This document shows positions 1 through 7,056 of a stretch of DNA of 64,000 nt, piece after piece. A program made the position numbers and the translations under genes. The stretch covers positions 62,001 to 126,000 of the forward strand of contig NZ_UCNW01000002.1 of the NCBI RefSeq assembly GCF_900474185.1, read 5' to 3'. The stretch's first letter is position 1, and the number at the start of each line of letters is the position of its first letter. The DNA is from Synechococcus sp. UW69 (GTDB lineage: Bacteria; Cyanobacteriota; Cyanobacteriia; PCC-6307; Cyanobiaceae). The notes beneath the pieces were generated by a model. It saw only the letters and a list, made by a program, of their open reading frames with translations. It ran no database searches and was not told the origin of the DNA.

Positions 1-212
1 TGATCGCAGCGTTTGAGAATCAGGCTGGCCTGCAGCCAACGCAGCAGTGTTGCGGTGCCAGGAGCCGGCGCATCGCCGCTGCGACTCCAGGTCTGCTGCA
101 ACATCCAGCAGCCCGGTAATGCCTCGATCTGAATGTGGCTGCCCCCACGGCGAATCTCGCGCTCCCGGGCTAGGAGGGCTGCGGCAGGCTTACCAGGCAT
201 GGCTGAGATCAT
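1..212 (-). CDS. Hypothetical protein, partial (runs off left edge)
   Basis: Only the first 70 codons lie in the window; the frame stays open to base 1, so the gene continues to the left. The ATG at 212 has a GGGGAG about 12 bases upstream; an in-frame ATG at 200 is an alternative. The visible part has a basic N-terminus, a LPGCWMLQQTW stretch near residues 32-42, then a hydrophobic LLRWLQASLIL segment. I do not recognise the family. The G-W-L strand faintly recalls PAP/fibrillin-type proteins, but this is weak inference. It is divergent from the small membrane-protein ORF at 251. Confidence 0.55.
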   Translation of the reverse strand, partial: MISAMPGKPAAALLAREREIRRGGSHIQIEALPGCWMLQQTWSRSGDAPAPGTATLLRWLQASLILKRCD

Positions 213-250
213 GGGGCTCTGCAATCTCCCCATTTTTTCGGAGCCGACCC

Positions 251-442
251 ATGGAGCGCGACAAGCGCCGGACACCTCCCATAACGGACCTGCTTCTGCG
301 GGGTCTACGCATCGGCTCCAGCACCATCGCTCTTGTCGAACTGCTCCGCAGCGATTGGATTGGAGGTGGTCTAGCCAGCCTGGCCTGGCTGGTCTTCGTT
401 CAGGTGGAGCGGCGCCGTACCCCCCTCAAGCCTCCGTCCTGA
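251..442 (+). CDS. Small membrane protein, unknown
   Basis: 63 residues from the ATG at 251. The N-terminus is charged and basic (MERDKRRTPP), and residues about 20-53 form a mostly hydrophobic region with one or two possible membrane segments ending in VQVERRR. The positive ends suggest a membrane microprotein. No family is recognised. Its tail overlaps the tail of the minus-strand gene at 426-611 by 17 bases. A real gene is plausible because it fills the space between two others, but only length and composition support it. Confidence 0.4.
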   Translation: MERDKRRTPPITDLLLRGLRIGSSTIALVELLRSDWIGGGLASLAWLVFVQVERRRTPLKPPS

Positions 443-611
443 GAATCGAATCAATGCAGTTCGGATGTTGACGGATGTAAGCGTTGAACTCCATGGCCAG
501 CAGGCGCGCCTCAAAGGCGTCGGTGGCGTAAAAGCACGATTCCAGCTTTTCTCCGTTGGAAGTCTTGTGGCGCACTGTGTAAGCAGCCCGTCCCTGAGCA
601 ATGCTGGCCAT
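426..611 (-). CDS. Conserved-looking small protein, unknown
   Basis: 61 residues when started at the ATG at 611 (MASIAQGRAAYTVRHKT). The frame is open to another ATG at 674, which would add 21 residues. The protein is soluble, mixed in charge, with Cys residues at FYATD-flanking and C-terminal positions, and has no signal peptide or membrane segment. It looks like a normal small cytoplasmic protein of picocyanobacteria, but I cannot name a family or function. It is divergent from the secreted protein gene at 746. Confidence 0.5.
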   Translation of the reverse strand: MASIAQGRAAYTVRHKTSNGEKLESCFYATDAFEARLLAMEFNAYIRQHPNCIDSILRTEA

Positions 612-745
612 GGATGAATCGAGCAACGGTTTCAAGCTGGCACTCCTGCCATGTGGAATTCCATAACCATTCATTCATGTTTGCGTTTCAACGCTTCGTA
701 AAGCTGTTTGAAGCATTCGCCAGTCGTTCCGATCCCTCTGTCCGC

Positions 746-1171
746 ATGGTTTTGCCCATGGTCTCTTCCTCTCTGGCGTTCAGAATCGCTCTGGCGTCTC
801 TGCTGTCCTTGGGGACCGTTCCGGCGCTGGCCGATTGGCAACCTGTGGAGGAACCGGCGGTCTGGCAGTCGCGTCGGAGCCGCTTGCTGCCAGGTAACGG
901 TTGGATCTTCATGGAAGCGCTGGAGACCCCATCTCTCAAAGCGGCTGAATACATTCGCTCTCCCCAAGCCGTGGACGGTGCTGTCGAGGTGGAGGCGGGA
1001 TTGTTGATCCAGCGTGGAGGACAAGACCGGTGGACCCACCGAGTTCTGCCGATGCGTGCCAACTGCGCCAGCGGTCAGCTTGAGCAACGCGATTCCGACG
1101 GTGCGTGGACTGTCTACCCCGGTCGCGACGGAACTGTGGTTAAGGTCCGCTGGATTTGTGCGTTGCGATGA
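746..1171 (+). CDS. Secreted protein, unknown
   Basis: About 141 residues. The start is the ATG at 746 or the one at 758. Either gives a classic signal peptide with hydrophobic core (SSLAFRIALASLLSLG) and an ALA-DW cleavage site near residue 30. The exported part has many Trp residues and two Cys (near RANCAS and RWICALR) that could pair. The C-terminal half resembles the Cys- and Trp-rich end of small surface-adhesion-like cyanobacterial proteins, but no family is firmly recognised. Its stop overlaps the ATG of the Hli gene (ATGA), so the two are probably co-transcribed. Confidence 0.65.
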   Translation: MVLPMVSSSLAFRIALASLLSLGTVPALADWQPVEEPAVWQSRRSRLLPGNGWIFMEALETPSLKAAEYIRSPQAVDGAVEVEAGLLIQRGGQDRWTHRVLPMRANCASGQLEQRDSDGAWTVYPGRDGTVVKVRWICALR

Positions 1172-1389
1172 GTCGGCCTGCTTTTCATTATGAAAAATAT
1201 GAGCGCTTCGGCGAGTCGCTGACTACAGCACGTCCCTGGAACCGTTCCGCTCTGACCGATGTGGAACGCCTTAACGGCCGTGTGGCCATGCTTGGTTTCG
1301 TCGCTGCGGTGGTGCTTGAAAAGCTGACCGGATTGGGAATCTCAGGTCAGCTCGGTGCTGCTTTGCATTGGTACCTGCAGTTGGGTTGA
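1168..1389 (+). CDS. hli: High-light-inducible protein (Hli/SCP)
   Basis: 73 residues with the chlorophyll-binding helix motif ERLNGRVAMLGF at residues 33-44, followed by a hydrophobic stretch that completes one transmembrane helix. Hli proteins are single-helix relatives of plant light-harvesting proteins. They sit in the thylakoid membrane, bind chlorophyll and carotenoid, and protect photosystem II assembly under excess light. The start at 1168 is set by the ATGA overlap with the upstream secreted protein gene; a GTG further upstream is in frame but lies inside that gene. The methyltransferase gene begins three bases after its stop, so these genes probably form one unit. Confidence 0.93.
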   Translation: MSRPAFHYEKYERFGESLTTARPWNRSALTDVERLNGRVAMLGFVAAVVLEKLTGLGISGQLGAALHWYLQLG

Positions 1390-1392
1390 TCG

Positions 1393-2049
1393 ATGGCGGT
1401 TGTTTCTGTTCTTGAGGACTCCCAACGGTTCAAGTTGGATTCCTCGGATGACGCGATCTTCTATAGCGAGCCCCGCTTTGTTCATCATCTGGATGCCGGT
1501 TTTCGGGCTCGACTGACGACCCTCTATCGCGAGCGCATTCCCCCCTGCGCTCAGGTGCTGGATCTGATGAGCAGTTGGGTGAGCCATCTCCCGGAGGATG
1601 TCAGTTACGACAAGGTCATCGGCCATGGCCTCAATGGAGATGAACTGAAAGCCAATCCCCGTTTGGATCAGCACTGGGTTCAGAACCTGAACCAGGACCA
1701 GACCATTCCGGTGGAGGCTGATTCGATCGATGCCACCCTCATCGTTGCCGGTTGGCAGTACCTGCAGCAGCCGGAGCCGATCGCTGCTGAGCTGATGAGG
1801 ATCACCCGCCCCCGTGGTCAGGTGATCGTCGCGTTTTCCAATCGGATGTTCTTCACTAAGGCTCCACAGGTTTGGACCGATGGTGATGACGGCGATCACC
1901 TGCGTTACATCGCTGATGTGCTGATGGCACAGGGCTGGCCCCAGCCGGAAATAATTGCCGAAGACACCCGAGCCGAAGGCGTGATGGGTTTGTTCGGTGG
2001 CAAGGGTGATCCCTTTTTCGCTGTCGTGGCTCAGAAGCCTCTCCACTAA
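1393..2049 (+). CDS. SAM-dependent methyltransferase-like protein
   Basis: 218 residues. It has the general order of a class I methyltransferase of the type-11 group: an N-terminal lead (EPRFVHHLD), a motif-I-like strand VLDLMSSWVSHLP near residues 53-65, an Asp-containing strand IDATLIVAGWQYLQQP, and a post-motif III ELMRITRPRGQVIVAFSNR. The glycine-rich loop of motif I is degenerate, as in several cyanobacterial members. The substrate is unknown. It lies directly behind hli, which may hint at a pigment or membrane role, but this is only context. Confidence 0.75.
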   Translation: MAVVSVLEDSQRFKLDSSDDAIFYSEPRFVHHLDAGFRARLTTLYRERIPPCAQVLDLMSSWVSHLPEDVSYDKVIGHGLNGDELKANPRLDQHWVQNLNQDQTIPVEADSIDATLIVAGWQYLQQPEPIAAELMRITRPRGQVIVAFSNRMFFTKAPQVWTDGDDGDHLRYIADVLMAQGWPQPEIIAEDTRAEGVMGLFGGKGDPFFAVVAQKPLH

Positions 2050-2126
2050 TCCCTTCACTTTTCTCGGAATTGAGTGATGGACGTTGGCCTGAATTGCGGC
2101 AGCTTGAGGCGAGAACCACAATCTCC

Positions 2127-2309
2127 ATGAGCTTCACCCTTCCGGGTCTTCTCCCCTGGCGGTTCAGGATCGTTTTGATCGGTCAGCAGATTGTTCTTGA
2201 GGCTTCTGCAGAGGGTCAACAACTGAGCACGTTTCTTGAACCTGGTGGAAGCCGCATCCGGTGTGGGTACGACCTCATCGATGCCCCGCAATGTGCGTTG
2301 ATCAAGTGA
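2127..2309 (+). CDS. Small hypothetical protein
   Basis: 60 residues from the ATG at 2127; the frame is open to an earlier ATG at 2070. The N-terminus is moderately hydrophobic (LPGLLPWRFRIVLIGQQIVL), followed by a mixed tail with one Cys pair candidate. No family is recognised. It fits the 276-base space between the methyltransferase and the hydrolase on the same strand, and its stop is 16 bases before the hydrolase start, which suggests co-transcription. Support is limited to size and position. Confidence 0.4.
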   Translation: MSFTLPGLLPWRFRIVLIGQQIVLEASAEGQQLSTFLEPGGSRIRCGYDLIDAPQCALIK

Positions 2310-2325
2310 TCAGCACGATCTGATC

Positions 2326-3033
2326 TTGTCCGGCACGTCTCGCCTGTCCCAGCCCGTTGTTATTTTCGGCGGCTTTCTGATTACCGATGAGGCGTATCGC
2401 CCCCTCGCCGATTGGATTCATCAAGCCACCGGCGTTCCAGTGCGCATCGTGCCTGCATCCAGGTGGGATTGGCTGGCAACGAGCTGGGGCTTCGGCTGGT
2501 GTCGCCTGTTGGACCGTGTCGATGCCTGTGTGTGCGAGCTTCAGAGCCAGTCTCCGACCGAGCGCGTCACCTTGATCGGTCACAGTTCCGGTGGGGTGAT
2601 GTTGCGGCCGTATTTGGTCGATCAGACCTTTCTGGGACGCTGCTTCAACGGCGCAACCCGGTGCAACCGCCTGATCACCCTGGGCAGTCCCCATCAGGCT
2701 ATGCGTGCCACACCGCTACGGGCGCAGGTGGATCGTGCGTTCCCCGGTTGCCCTGAAGCTGATCAGGTGGATTACGTGGCTGTTGCGGGTCGGCTTGATC
2801 CTCTGGGATCAAATGCATCAACCTTTTCAACCCGCACCTCTGCCCGTAGCTATCGCCAGATCATGGGTGACCCGGATTTGGAGGGCGATGGCCTGGTTCC
2901 GGTTCAATCGGCTCTGCTGCGGGATGCCCGTTGGATCGAGCTTTCCGATACGGCCCATGGAGGCTTGTTCGGTCAAAGTTGGTATGGCTCGCCGGATCGA
3001 ATCGACCATTGGTGGTCGCAGCTGGGTGATTGA
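2326..3033 (+). CDS. Alpha/beta hydrolase, lipase-like
   Basis: 235 residues from a TTG start. The central LIGHSSGG (residues 83-90) is a nucleophile elbow with Ser87. An Asp in EGDGLVPVQSA and a His in SDTAHGGLFG complete a likely catalytic triad in the expected order. It therefore resembles esterases and triacylglycerol-lipase-type hydrolases of cyanobacteria and plastids. There is no signal peptide, so it is probably cytoplasmic or peripheral to membranes. The substrate is unknown. The next gene's open frame begins within the stop region, so the two may be coupled. Confidence 0.8.
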   Translation: MSGTSRLSQPVVIFGGFLITDEAYRPLADWIHQATGVPVRIVPASRWDWLATSWGFGWCRLLDRVDACVCELQSQSPTERVTLIGHSSGGVMLRPYLVDQTFLGRCFNGATRCNRLITLGSPHQAMRATPLRAQVDRAFPGCPEADQVDYVAVAGRLDPLGSNASTFSTRTSARSYRQIMGDPDLEGDGLVPVQSALLRDARWIELSDTAHGGLFGQSWYGSPDRIDHWWSQLGD

Positions 3034-3074
3034 GCTCCCCGCGGCCTTTTCGCGGCGTCACGCGATCGGGCATT

Positions 3075-3419
3075 GTGGCGTGCTTCGGGGATCAAGTTGT
3101 GCAGGAATTGAAAGGCTTTGGTGGAAAGGCCAGCACGTCCAAGCGGAAATCAAGCAAGAAGCGCAAGCCAGGAACGTCGAACCATCGACGTGACCAATGC
3201 CCAATGGGGCGCGATCCCGGTCTCGAAGCCATTCAGGCTCGACAGTGCCTTGCGTTGCCGTTGACCGGTCGCTTGACCCTTTCACAGGTGAAGCGGGCCC
3301 ACAAATTGCTGGCCGTTCAACATCACCCAGACAAAGGGGGGGATCCCGCGCTGATGACGCGTTTCAACACAGCCCGCGATGTGTTGCTTGAGCCAGAGAT
3401 GGAGCTGCTTGCTGCGTGA
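3075..3419 (+). CDS. J-domain protein (small DnaJ-like)
   Basis: About 114 residues from the GTG at 3075; a TTG at 3030, overlapping the upstream stop, is also in frame. The N-terminal half is Lys/Ser-rich (KASTSKRKSSKKRK) and probably disordered. The C-terminal half is a J domain with helix VKRAHKLLAVQ and the HPD tripeptide at residues 84-86 of this model, which stimulates DnaK ATPase in this family. Helix III is short and there is no G/F region or zinc finger, so this is a type III J protein. The client is unknown. Confidence 0.75.
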   Translation: MACFGDQVVQELKGFGGKASTSKRKSSKKRKPGTSNHRRDQCPMGRDPGLEAIQARQCLALPLTGRLTLSQVKRAHKLLAVQHHPDKGGDPALMTRFNTARDVLLEPEMELLAA

Positions 3420-3425
3420 GGCCGG

Positions 3426-3548
3426 TCAGTTGCTACTGCTTCGGCCGAGAACCAACCAGGTGATCAGCATGAGACCACTCAGGCTGACAACGGTGTAAAT
3501 CCAATCGGCGTACGGCGTCCAGAACAGTCCCGCAACGGGGGCTGTCAT
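3426..3548 (-). CDS. Single-helix membrane microprotein
   Basis: 40 residues from the ATG at 3548 (MTAPVAGLFWTPYADW), with one hydrophobic helix (WIYTVVSLSGLMLITWLVLG) and a polar RSSSN tail. The length and topology resemble small thylakoid subunits, but no known photosystem or NDH subunit is matched. Its ATG overlaps the stop of another hydrophobic short frame just upstream (ATGA overlap), a sign of translational coupling. The tail faces the J-domain gene, with six bases between stops. Confidence 0.45.
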   Translation of the reverse strand: MTAPVAGLFWTPYADWIYTVVSLSGLMLITWLVLGRSSSN

Positions 3549-3637
3549 CTGTCCCAGACCAGCAGAAGCACGACGAATAACGCACCGAAGACGAGGAAGG
3601 GGGTGAGCAGAGTCAGCAGAGACTGTGTTTCGATCGT
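3545..3637 (-). CDS. Hydrophobic short ORF without a standard start codon
   Basis: This frame is closed upstream by a TGA. It then reads ACG-ATC-GAA-ACA-CAG and encodes about 30 residues with one long hydrophobic helix (FLVFGALFVVLLLVW) and a DR end. Its TGA overlaps the ATG of the following membrane microprotein by ATGA, as in coupled pairs. No ATG, GTG or TTG occurs before the helix; ACG at 3637 stands where a start would be expected. It may be a real gene with an ACG start, a gene whose start was mutated, or chance. Confidence 0.3.
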   Translation of the reverse strand, partial: TIETQSLLTLLTPFLVFGALFVVLLLVWDR

Positions 3638-3756
3638 TCAAGCTGCAGCAAGCGGATCATCCGGCCGTCTGTTTTGATCTGTCAAATCTCTGTCATTCAG
3701 TGAGATTCAGCCCAGAGCTCGAGGCCAACCAACGTTCAACGCGATGGAGAGGTGGA

Positions 3757-4020
3757 ATGAACAATCGTCAGCGTCAACTTCTGGTTGTTTTCCTGGCTTC
3801 GATGGGTTTTGGTTTGTTGGGTGGCCTGGCTTATCGCGTCACGTCGCAAATGATTAGGCCGGGCAAGATTGATCTGAATCGGGCGTCGCCTGATCAACAG
3901 ATCAGGCCCGCGGTGAAGGGTGCGCCGTTCCCTGCGCAAAACAGCCGCCCCAAAGGATCCGACTGTGTCGTCCCTCCTGGTGGTGGTCCGCCGGTCACGA
4001 AGGAATTCCAGCCCTGTTGA
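3757..4020 (+). CDS. Small membrane-anchored protein, unknown
   Basis: 87 residues from the ATG at 3757, which has a GGAGAGG a few bases upstream. An N-terminal basic stretch (MNNRQRQ) is followed by one transmembrane helix (LLVVFLASMGFGLLGGLAY). A soluble tail follows with KIDLNRASPDQQ, then a Pro/Gly-rich end with two Cys. The IDLNRAS phrase resembles the start of ComEA-type helix-hairpin-helix domains, but the rest of that domain is missing, so DNA binding is not claimed. Function unknown. Confidence 0.6.
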   Translation: MNNRQRQLLVVFLASMGFGLLGGLAYRVTSQMIRPGKIDLNRASPDQQIRPAVKGAPFPAQNSRPKGSDCVVPPGGGPPVTKEFQPC

Positions 4021-4168
4021 ATCCATCCTTGCTGCAGGATCTCTGGACAATCTTCAAAAGAAAAAATAAAAAAGTGCCTCCTGGATGCTCGGAATTGTTT
4101 CAGTTGTTCTCTCTGATACCGAAATCAATGCGGCTTGCAGAGAATGTTCCCTCTCTTGTTAACCACGT

Positions 4169-4318
4169 ATGAACACCGACCAGCGACTCAGCTACTTGCA
4201 CCTGATGAACAAAGCCGCTGAATCTGAAGACAGGCAGAGCTACTTCTACTATCTCAAGCTTGCTGAGGAAGCACTGCAGCGCCAGGACCCTGAAGCTCTC
4301 TGGAAGCCTGCAAGCTGA
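4169..4318 (+). CDS. Small soluble protein, unknown
   Basis: 49 residues from the ATG at 4169 (MNTDQRLSYLHLMNKAAES). It is rich in Glu, Tyr and Leu with an amphipathic pattern that predicts two helices. There is no signal peptide or membrane segment. It resembles many short, acidic, helical proteins of marine Synechococcus that have no assigned role. Its stop is one base from the end of the opposite-strand gene at 4320. Coding is supported by clean composition and the absence of another gene here. Confidence 0.55.
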   Translation: MNTDQRLSYLHLMNKAAESEDRQSYFYYLKLAEEALQRQDPEALWKPAS

Positions 4319-4319
4319 T

Positions 4320-4574
4320 TCATCGAATGATGTTGGCCTTGAAAAACCCGAATCCAAGCCCAAATGATGATGATTTATCGCGATGCAGTGTGACCGCAAC
4401 ATCGAAATTGAGCAGATCGGAGTTTTCGATGTCCTCACGCTTCAGGTGATGAGCATTGTCGGCTTCGAATCGATCGATGATTGAATCGCGATTGGTCTCC
4501 AGATAATCCACGACCTGTTTCAGCACATGGTCGCGCCAAGCCTCGCTGGCTTTGTTGCTGACTCGCTCAGACAT
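4320..4574 (-). CDS. Small conserved-looking protein, unknown
   Basis: 84 residues from the ATG at 4574 (MSERVSNKASEAWRDHVLKQ). The sequence looks like a folded soluble protein: an N-terminal helix (VLKQVVDYLETNRDSIIDRF), then a strand-rich tail (DVAVTLHRDKSSSFGLGFGFF). No signal peptide. The family is not recognised. It is followed tail-to-tail by the small plus-strand gene ending at 4318, and preceded by the His-rich secreted protein gene on the same strand with an 18-base gap, so the two may share a transcript. Confidence 0.6.
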   Translation of the reverse strand: MSERVSNKASEAWRDHVLKQVVDYLETNRDSIIDRFEADNAHHLKREDIENSDLLNFDVAVTLHRDKSSSFGLGFGFFKANIIR

Positions 4575-4592
4575 GGGGGGATTGGAACCTGT

Positions 4593-4907
4593 CTACAGAT
4601 TGAACCCAAGCCCGACGTTGACGCGAGTGCCGTAGTTGTATGGACGAACAGGAGCAAGCCAGGGCGCTGGAGCAACGACGACTCTCCGGCGTAAGGGTTC
4701 ATAGACCGGGGCGTAAGTGCGGTAGTAGGGGCGATAGGTCTGTTTAACCGCCTTGGTGTAGCCCTTCCTGTAACCCTTGTTGTAAGCCTTCTGCTTTTTA
4801 TGGGAGTGGTGATGGTGATTGTCATGGGCCTGCGCTGCGGGGCTCATGCTGATTCCCATGACGACAACGAGGAGCGCTGCGGTGCTGAGACGTCGTTCGA
4901 GCGACAC
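4593..4907 (-). CDS. Secreted His-rich basic protein
   Basis: About 104 residues from the GTG at 4907; a TTG at 4913 would add two. A signal peptide (LSTAALLVVVMGISMSPAAQA) is followed at once by a metal-site-like HDNHHHHSHKK cluster. A Lys/Tyr/Arg-rich repeat-like region comes next (NKGYRKGYTKAVKQTYRPYYRTY). It ends in VNVGLGFNL, a pattern resembling an outer-membrane-type C-terminus. It probably acts in the periplasm, possibly binding a divalent metal, which is inference from the His cluster. No family name is certain. Confidence 0.65.
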   Translation of the reverse strand: MSLERRLSTAALLVVVMGISMSPAAQAHDNHHHHSHKKQKAYNKGYRKGYTKAVKQTYRPYYRTYAPVYEPLRRRVVVAPAPWLAPVRPYNYGTRVNVGLGFNL

Positions 4908-5009
4908 GGTCAATCCGTTGACTAAGCCGACCCTATCCAGCCTGAATTGGAAAACCGTTTCAGCATCCCGTTCAAATATGACTGAATGCTCCTCGGGGCT
5001 TCCCGATGC

Positions 5010-5102
5010 TTATTCCGTGTCCGTGCGTTGCTCCAGCACAAAGCGCAAAGCCCACAGTCCGGCATAGGAGCCGGTCAGGAGGAGGAGGATCAGAATCAAC
5101 AC
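5010..5102 (-). CDS. Membrane microprotein, 30 residues
   Basis: The GTG at 5102 has a GAGG seven bases upstream and opens a 30-residue frame: one helix (LILILLLLTGSYAGLWALRF) with a charged tail (VLEQRTDTE). Size, single helix and polar end are like small thylakoid-complex subunits, but no named subunit is matched. The Shine-Dalgarno bases lie in one arm of a short hairpin (5108-5123), so initiation could be structure-dependent; that is speculative. Not supported by a protein family. Confidence 0.4.
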   Translation of the reverse strand: MLILILLLLTGSYAGLWALRFVLEQRTDTE

Positions 5103-5281
5103 GTCGCATCCTCATTGGAGGATTGTTTTAGCTGAACTGCGTTTGTTCTGTGGATGTAGCAGTTCAATCCACTCCCACCTAGTTCGAATGTCATCGGAGG
5201 CAACCTCGGTTCTCCTTTGCTGGGTTGGTTCAAAGCTCCGATTCAGGGCTCAATCTTGTTGTTGTTTAAAGGCTCATTTGT

Positions 5282-5830
5282 TCATATCTTCCAGTAGCCA
5301 TACCAGTCGGGATGTGGTGGTGCTTCTTCGATATTTGGGTCAGCTGTCAGTTTCAAATGCCACTGACCATTGCCTTGAATCGGCAGCAGATCATCCAGTG
5401 CGCTGTCCATCTGAACACCGTGCAGATCATCCTTGTGAACCTGTTCCAGACCCCTTAGCCAACGCTGGCGAGCCCGCGCTTTTGCGGATGCGGATGAATG
5501 CGCCACGATCACTCCGAACGAGTGCTGTTCCGCCATGGACGTGGGGTTATAGGCCCCAAGGTTGATGAACCACAGACGCTGTGCTTGATCAGCAGTGGAT
5601 GAATCCTGAGCCTGCTCAACAACCTCTACGCAGTGTCCATCGACGTGGTCGATGCAGCGATAGCTGTCGATGTGCAAGCCACGGCGGAGACCGATCCATT
5701 CCTGACGCAGGGTCGGCAGCGTGGCCTCGATGGTCTCACCCACCACCCAGCGCACATCGTGTTGCTCGATATGGCACCCCTTGCAACGCCCGCCCAACAC
5801 CACCAGAAACAGTTTCTTTCCGGTGGTCAT
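5282..5830 (-). CDS. DUF1543 domain-containing protein
   Basis: 182 residues. The N-terminal part carries the DUF1543 signature: KLFLVVLGGR, then GCHIEQHDVRWVVGETIE (residues ~18-35) and LHIDSYRCIDHVDGHCVEVV. A second, shorter copy-like segment follows (RLWFINLGAYN, then EQHSFGVIVAHS). The family is common in cyanobacteria and proteobacteria and has no established biochemical role. The start ATG shares one base with the stop of the preceding minus-strand gene (TAATG), so translation of the two is probably coupled. Confidence 0.85.
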   Translation of the reverse strand: MTTGKKLFLVVLGGRCKGCHIEQHDVRWVVGETIEATLPTLRQEWIGLRRGLHIDSYRCIDHVDGHCVEVVEQAQDSSTADQAQRLWFINLGAYNPTSMAEQHSFGVIVAHSSASAKARARQRWLRGLEQVHKDDLHGVQMDSALDDLLPIQGNGQWHLKLTADPNIEEAPPHPDWYGYWKI

Positions 5831-6234
5831 TACTTCGCTGTTGACGTTGTTTCTGCATGGGCGACGACGGCGCGGCAGTGGGTGATGAATTCCTCGGCGT
5901 TCATCGTGCCCTTGGCCTCTTTGGTCTGGTGGCTGAGGATCTCAAATTGGGCGATGGTTTCGTTGGCAACTGGGCAGACCGTCGGACACCGGCTGCCTTC
6001 CAGACGTTCACCGTCCAAGGGCAGTCCGTCGTAGGGATCCCTTCCGTTACAACGGTGAAAGGCTGCATGGATGGCATCAATAGCCTCCTTCACCTGATAG
6101 GTCGCTCCTCGTTTCTTGGCGCGCTTGGTGATTGTTACCGCTGTGCGGTTCAGCAGCCGCTTGTAGGTGTCTGCGTCGATGTTGAGCCAGGTGGGTGGCG
6201 CAAAAGTCATCGGATGGCTCCTCATGCCAGCCAT
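5830..6234 (-). CDS. Hypothetical protein
   Basis: 134 residues from the ATG at 6234, which has AGGAA seven bases upstream; a TTG at 6264 and ATGs at 6225 and 6210 are in frame. The N-terminal half is basic and helical (ITKRAKKRGATYQVKEAIDAI). A central CNGRDPYDGLPLDGERL segment looks like a small-domain loop, faintly recalling HNH-type nuclease zinc loops but without the full motif. Function unknown. It is the middle gene of a minus-strand trio (6451, 6234, 5830). Confidence 0.6.
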   Translation of the reverse strand: MAGMRSHPMTFAPPTWLNIDADTYKRLLNRTAVTITKRAKKRGATYQVKEAIDAIHAAFHRCNGRDPYDGLPLDGERLEGSRCPTVCPVANETIAQFEILSHQTKEAKGTMNAEEFITHCRAVVAHAETTSTAK

Positions 6235-6250
6235 CAGCCGTTCCTGGTGC

Positions 6251-6451
6251 TCAGACTTTTTCAAGCCAGTCCATAAACAACCGCTTGATCTCCTCTTCGT
6301 TCGTTACCCGCTCACTCAGAGAGGCGGTCACAGCGCCTGGATATTCACGCTGAACAATCTGTTCAGCCTCATAGGCATCTCTTGCTTCCACAGGCTTGAA
6401 CCCAGCTCCAACGCCCACTGGAGAGCAATAAAAGACGGGGAAACGACTCAT
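6251..6451 (-). CDS. Small hypothetical protein
   Basis: 66 residues from the ATG at 6451 (MSRFPVFYCSPVGVGAGFKP). It has an N-terminal strand-like stretch, then two amphipathic helices (ARDAYEAEQIVQREYPG and NEEEIKRLFMDWLEKV). The frame is open upstream to 6583, but that extension is poor in composition and lacks a ribosome site. No family recognised. It leads the minus-strand trio that ends with the DUF1543 gene. Confidence 0.6.
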   Translation of the reverse strand: MSRFPVFYCSPVGVGAGFKPVEARDAYEAEQIVQREYPGAVTASLSERVTNEEEIKRLFMDWLEKV

Positions 6452-6613
6452 CAGCTCGGTGGTTGAAACCTCCAACCGATAGCAACGATCTTGCGATGGG
6501 AGTCTCAGCCAATAACAAAGGAGCAGGCCCCTCAGCTCGCCCCTCCACGACGCATGAGAGGGACCACTGCCAACGCTTTGCACCGCCCACGCTTGGTTTC
6601 CCTCACCTGCATC

Positions 6614-6633
6614 ACCCTTGTCCAGGGTTTTTT
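6614..6633 (+). terminator. Short hairpin with T run
   Basis: A five-base-pair stem (ACCCT / AGGGT) with a TGTCC loop runs straight into six T's and C. This is a weak rho-independent terminator on the plus strand. No convincing plus-strand gene lies just upstream, so it may end a small RNA or an unrecognised short transcript from the 6452-6610 region. Confidence 0.4.
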
Positions 6634-6694
6634 CTTAAGTCCTGAGCATCAACTCCTTCAGATCAATAGGTTGAGTGCACTCTGCTAAGAAGCT

Positions 6695-6853
6695 TTGGCT
6701 TTTGACTCTGGAGATAAGACAGACAGGTTCATTGCAGCAGCCAAGTCACGTGCGGAAGCTGCGCTGAATGAGTCTGCACCAAAACTCACGGCCCTCGAGA
6801 AAGGCATGCTCGAGTCCATGCGACAGGGAGGTAGGCCCGTAAGGCACCGCTGA
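6695..6853 (+). CDS. Small basic protein, TTG start
   Basis: 52 residues from a TTG at 6695; a TAA lies two codons upstream, so this is the only start position. The sequence has protein-like composition, with an Ala/Glu/Lys helix (FIAAAKSRAEAALNES) and LTALEKGMLESMRQGGRP. It ends in basic residues. The pattern resembles short picocyanobacterial proteins of unknown role. It may also be the surviving end of a larger gene, since the N-terminal side is cut off by a stop. The stop is three bases from the end of the opposite gene. Confidence 0.45.
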   Translation: MAFDSGDKTDRFIAAAKSRAEAALNESAPKLTALEKGMLESMRQGGRPVRHR

Positions 6854-6855
6854 TC

Positions 6856-7056
6856 TCAGCGCATCAGTAGCCAAACGGCCAAACCTCCTAAACCAAACCC
6901 TTTGAAGAACTGAGCCCAAGTCAGGCCGTAGGTGTCGAGCGAGAAGGTTCTCATCATCAGGTTCAGAACCTCTTTGTGCTTCCGGATCAGAAGCGAGCTG
7001 TTTGCAGTGTTCAGCTGCGGAACTTGCTTGAGTTTGATCTCCCCGAGCTTTTGCAC
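6856..7056 (-). CDS. Small membrane protein, unknown
   Basis: 66 residues from a GTG at 7056, or 33 residues if started at the ATG pair near 6957/6954 (MMRTFSLDTYGLTWAQ). The C-terminal half is the credible part: a hydrophobic helix GFGLGGLAVWLLMR after an aromatic lead. The N-terminal extension is polar and basic. Single-helix proteins of this kind are frequent in marine Synechococcus and mostly uncharacterised. No function can be inferred. Confidence 0.5.
   Translation of the reverse strand: MQKLGEIKLKQVPQLNTANSSLLIRKHKEVLNLMMRTFSLDTYGLTWAQFFKGFGLGGLAVWLLMR

Noticed and set aside
1342-2121. 259-codon minus-strand frame
   Set aside because: Antisense to the methyltransferase gene, which has the better protein pattern; composition of the minus frame is Gln/His/Ile-rich like a shadow.
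5830-6234. HNH nuclease reading of the CNGRDPYDGLPLDGERL segment
   Set aside because: Only a loose loop likeness; the His-Asn-His catalytic residues and the Cys pairs are not in place.
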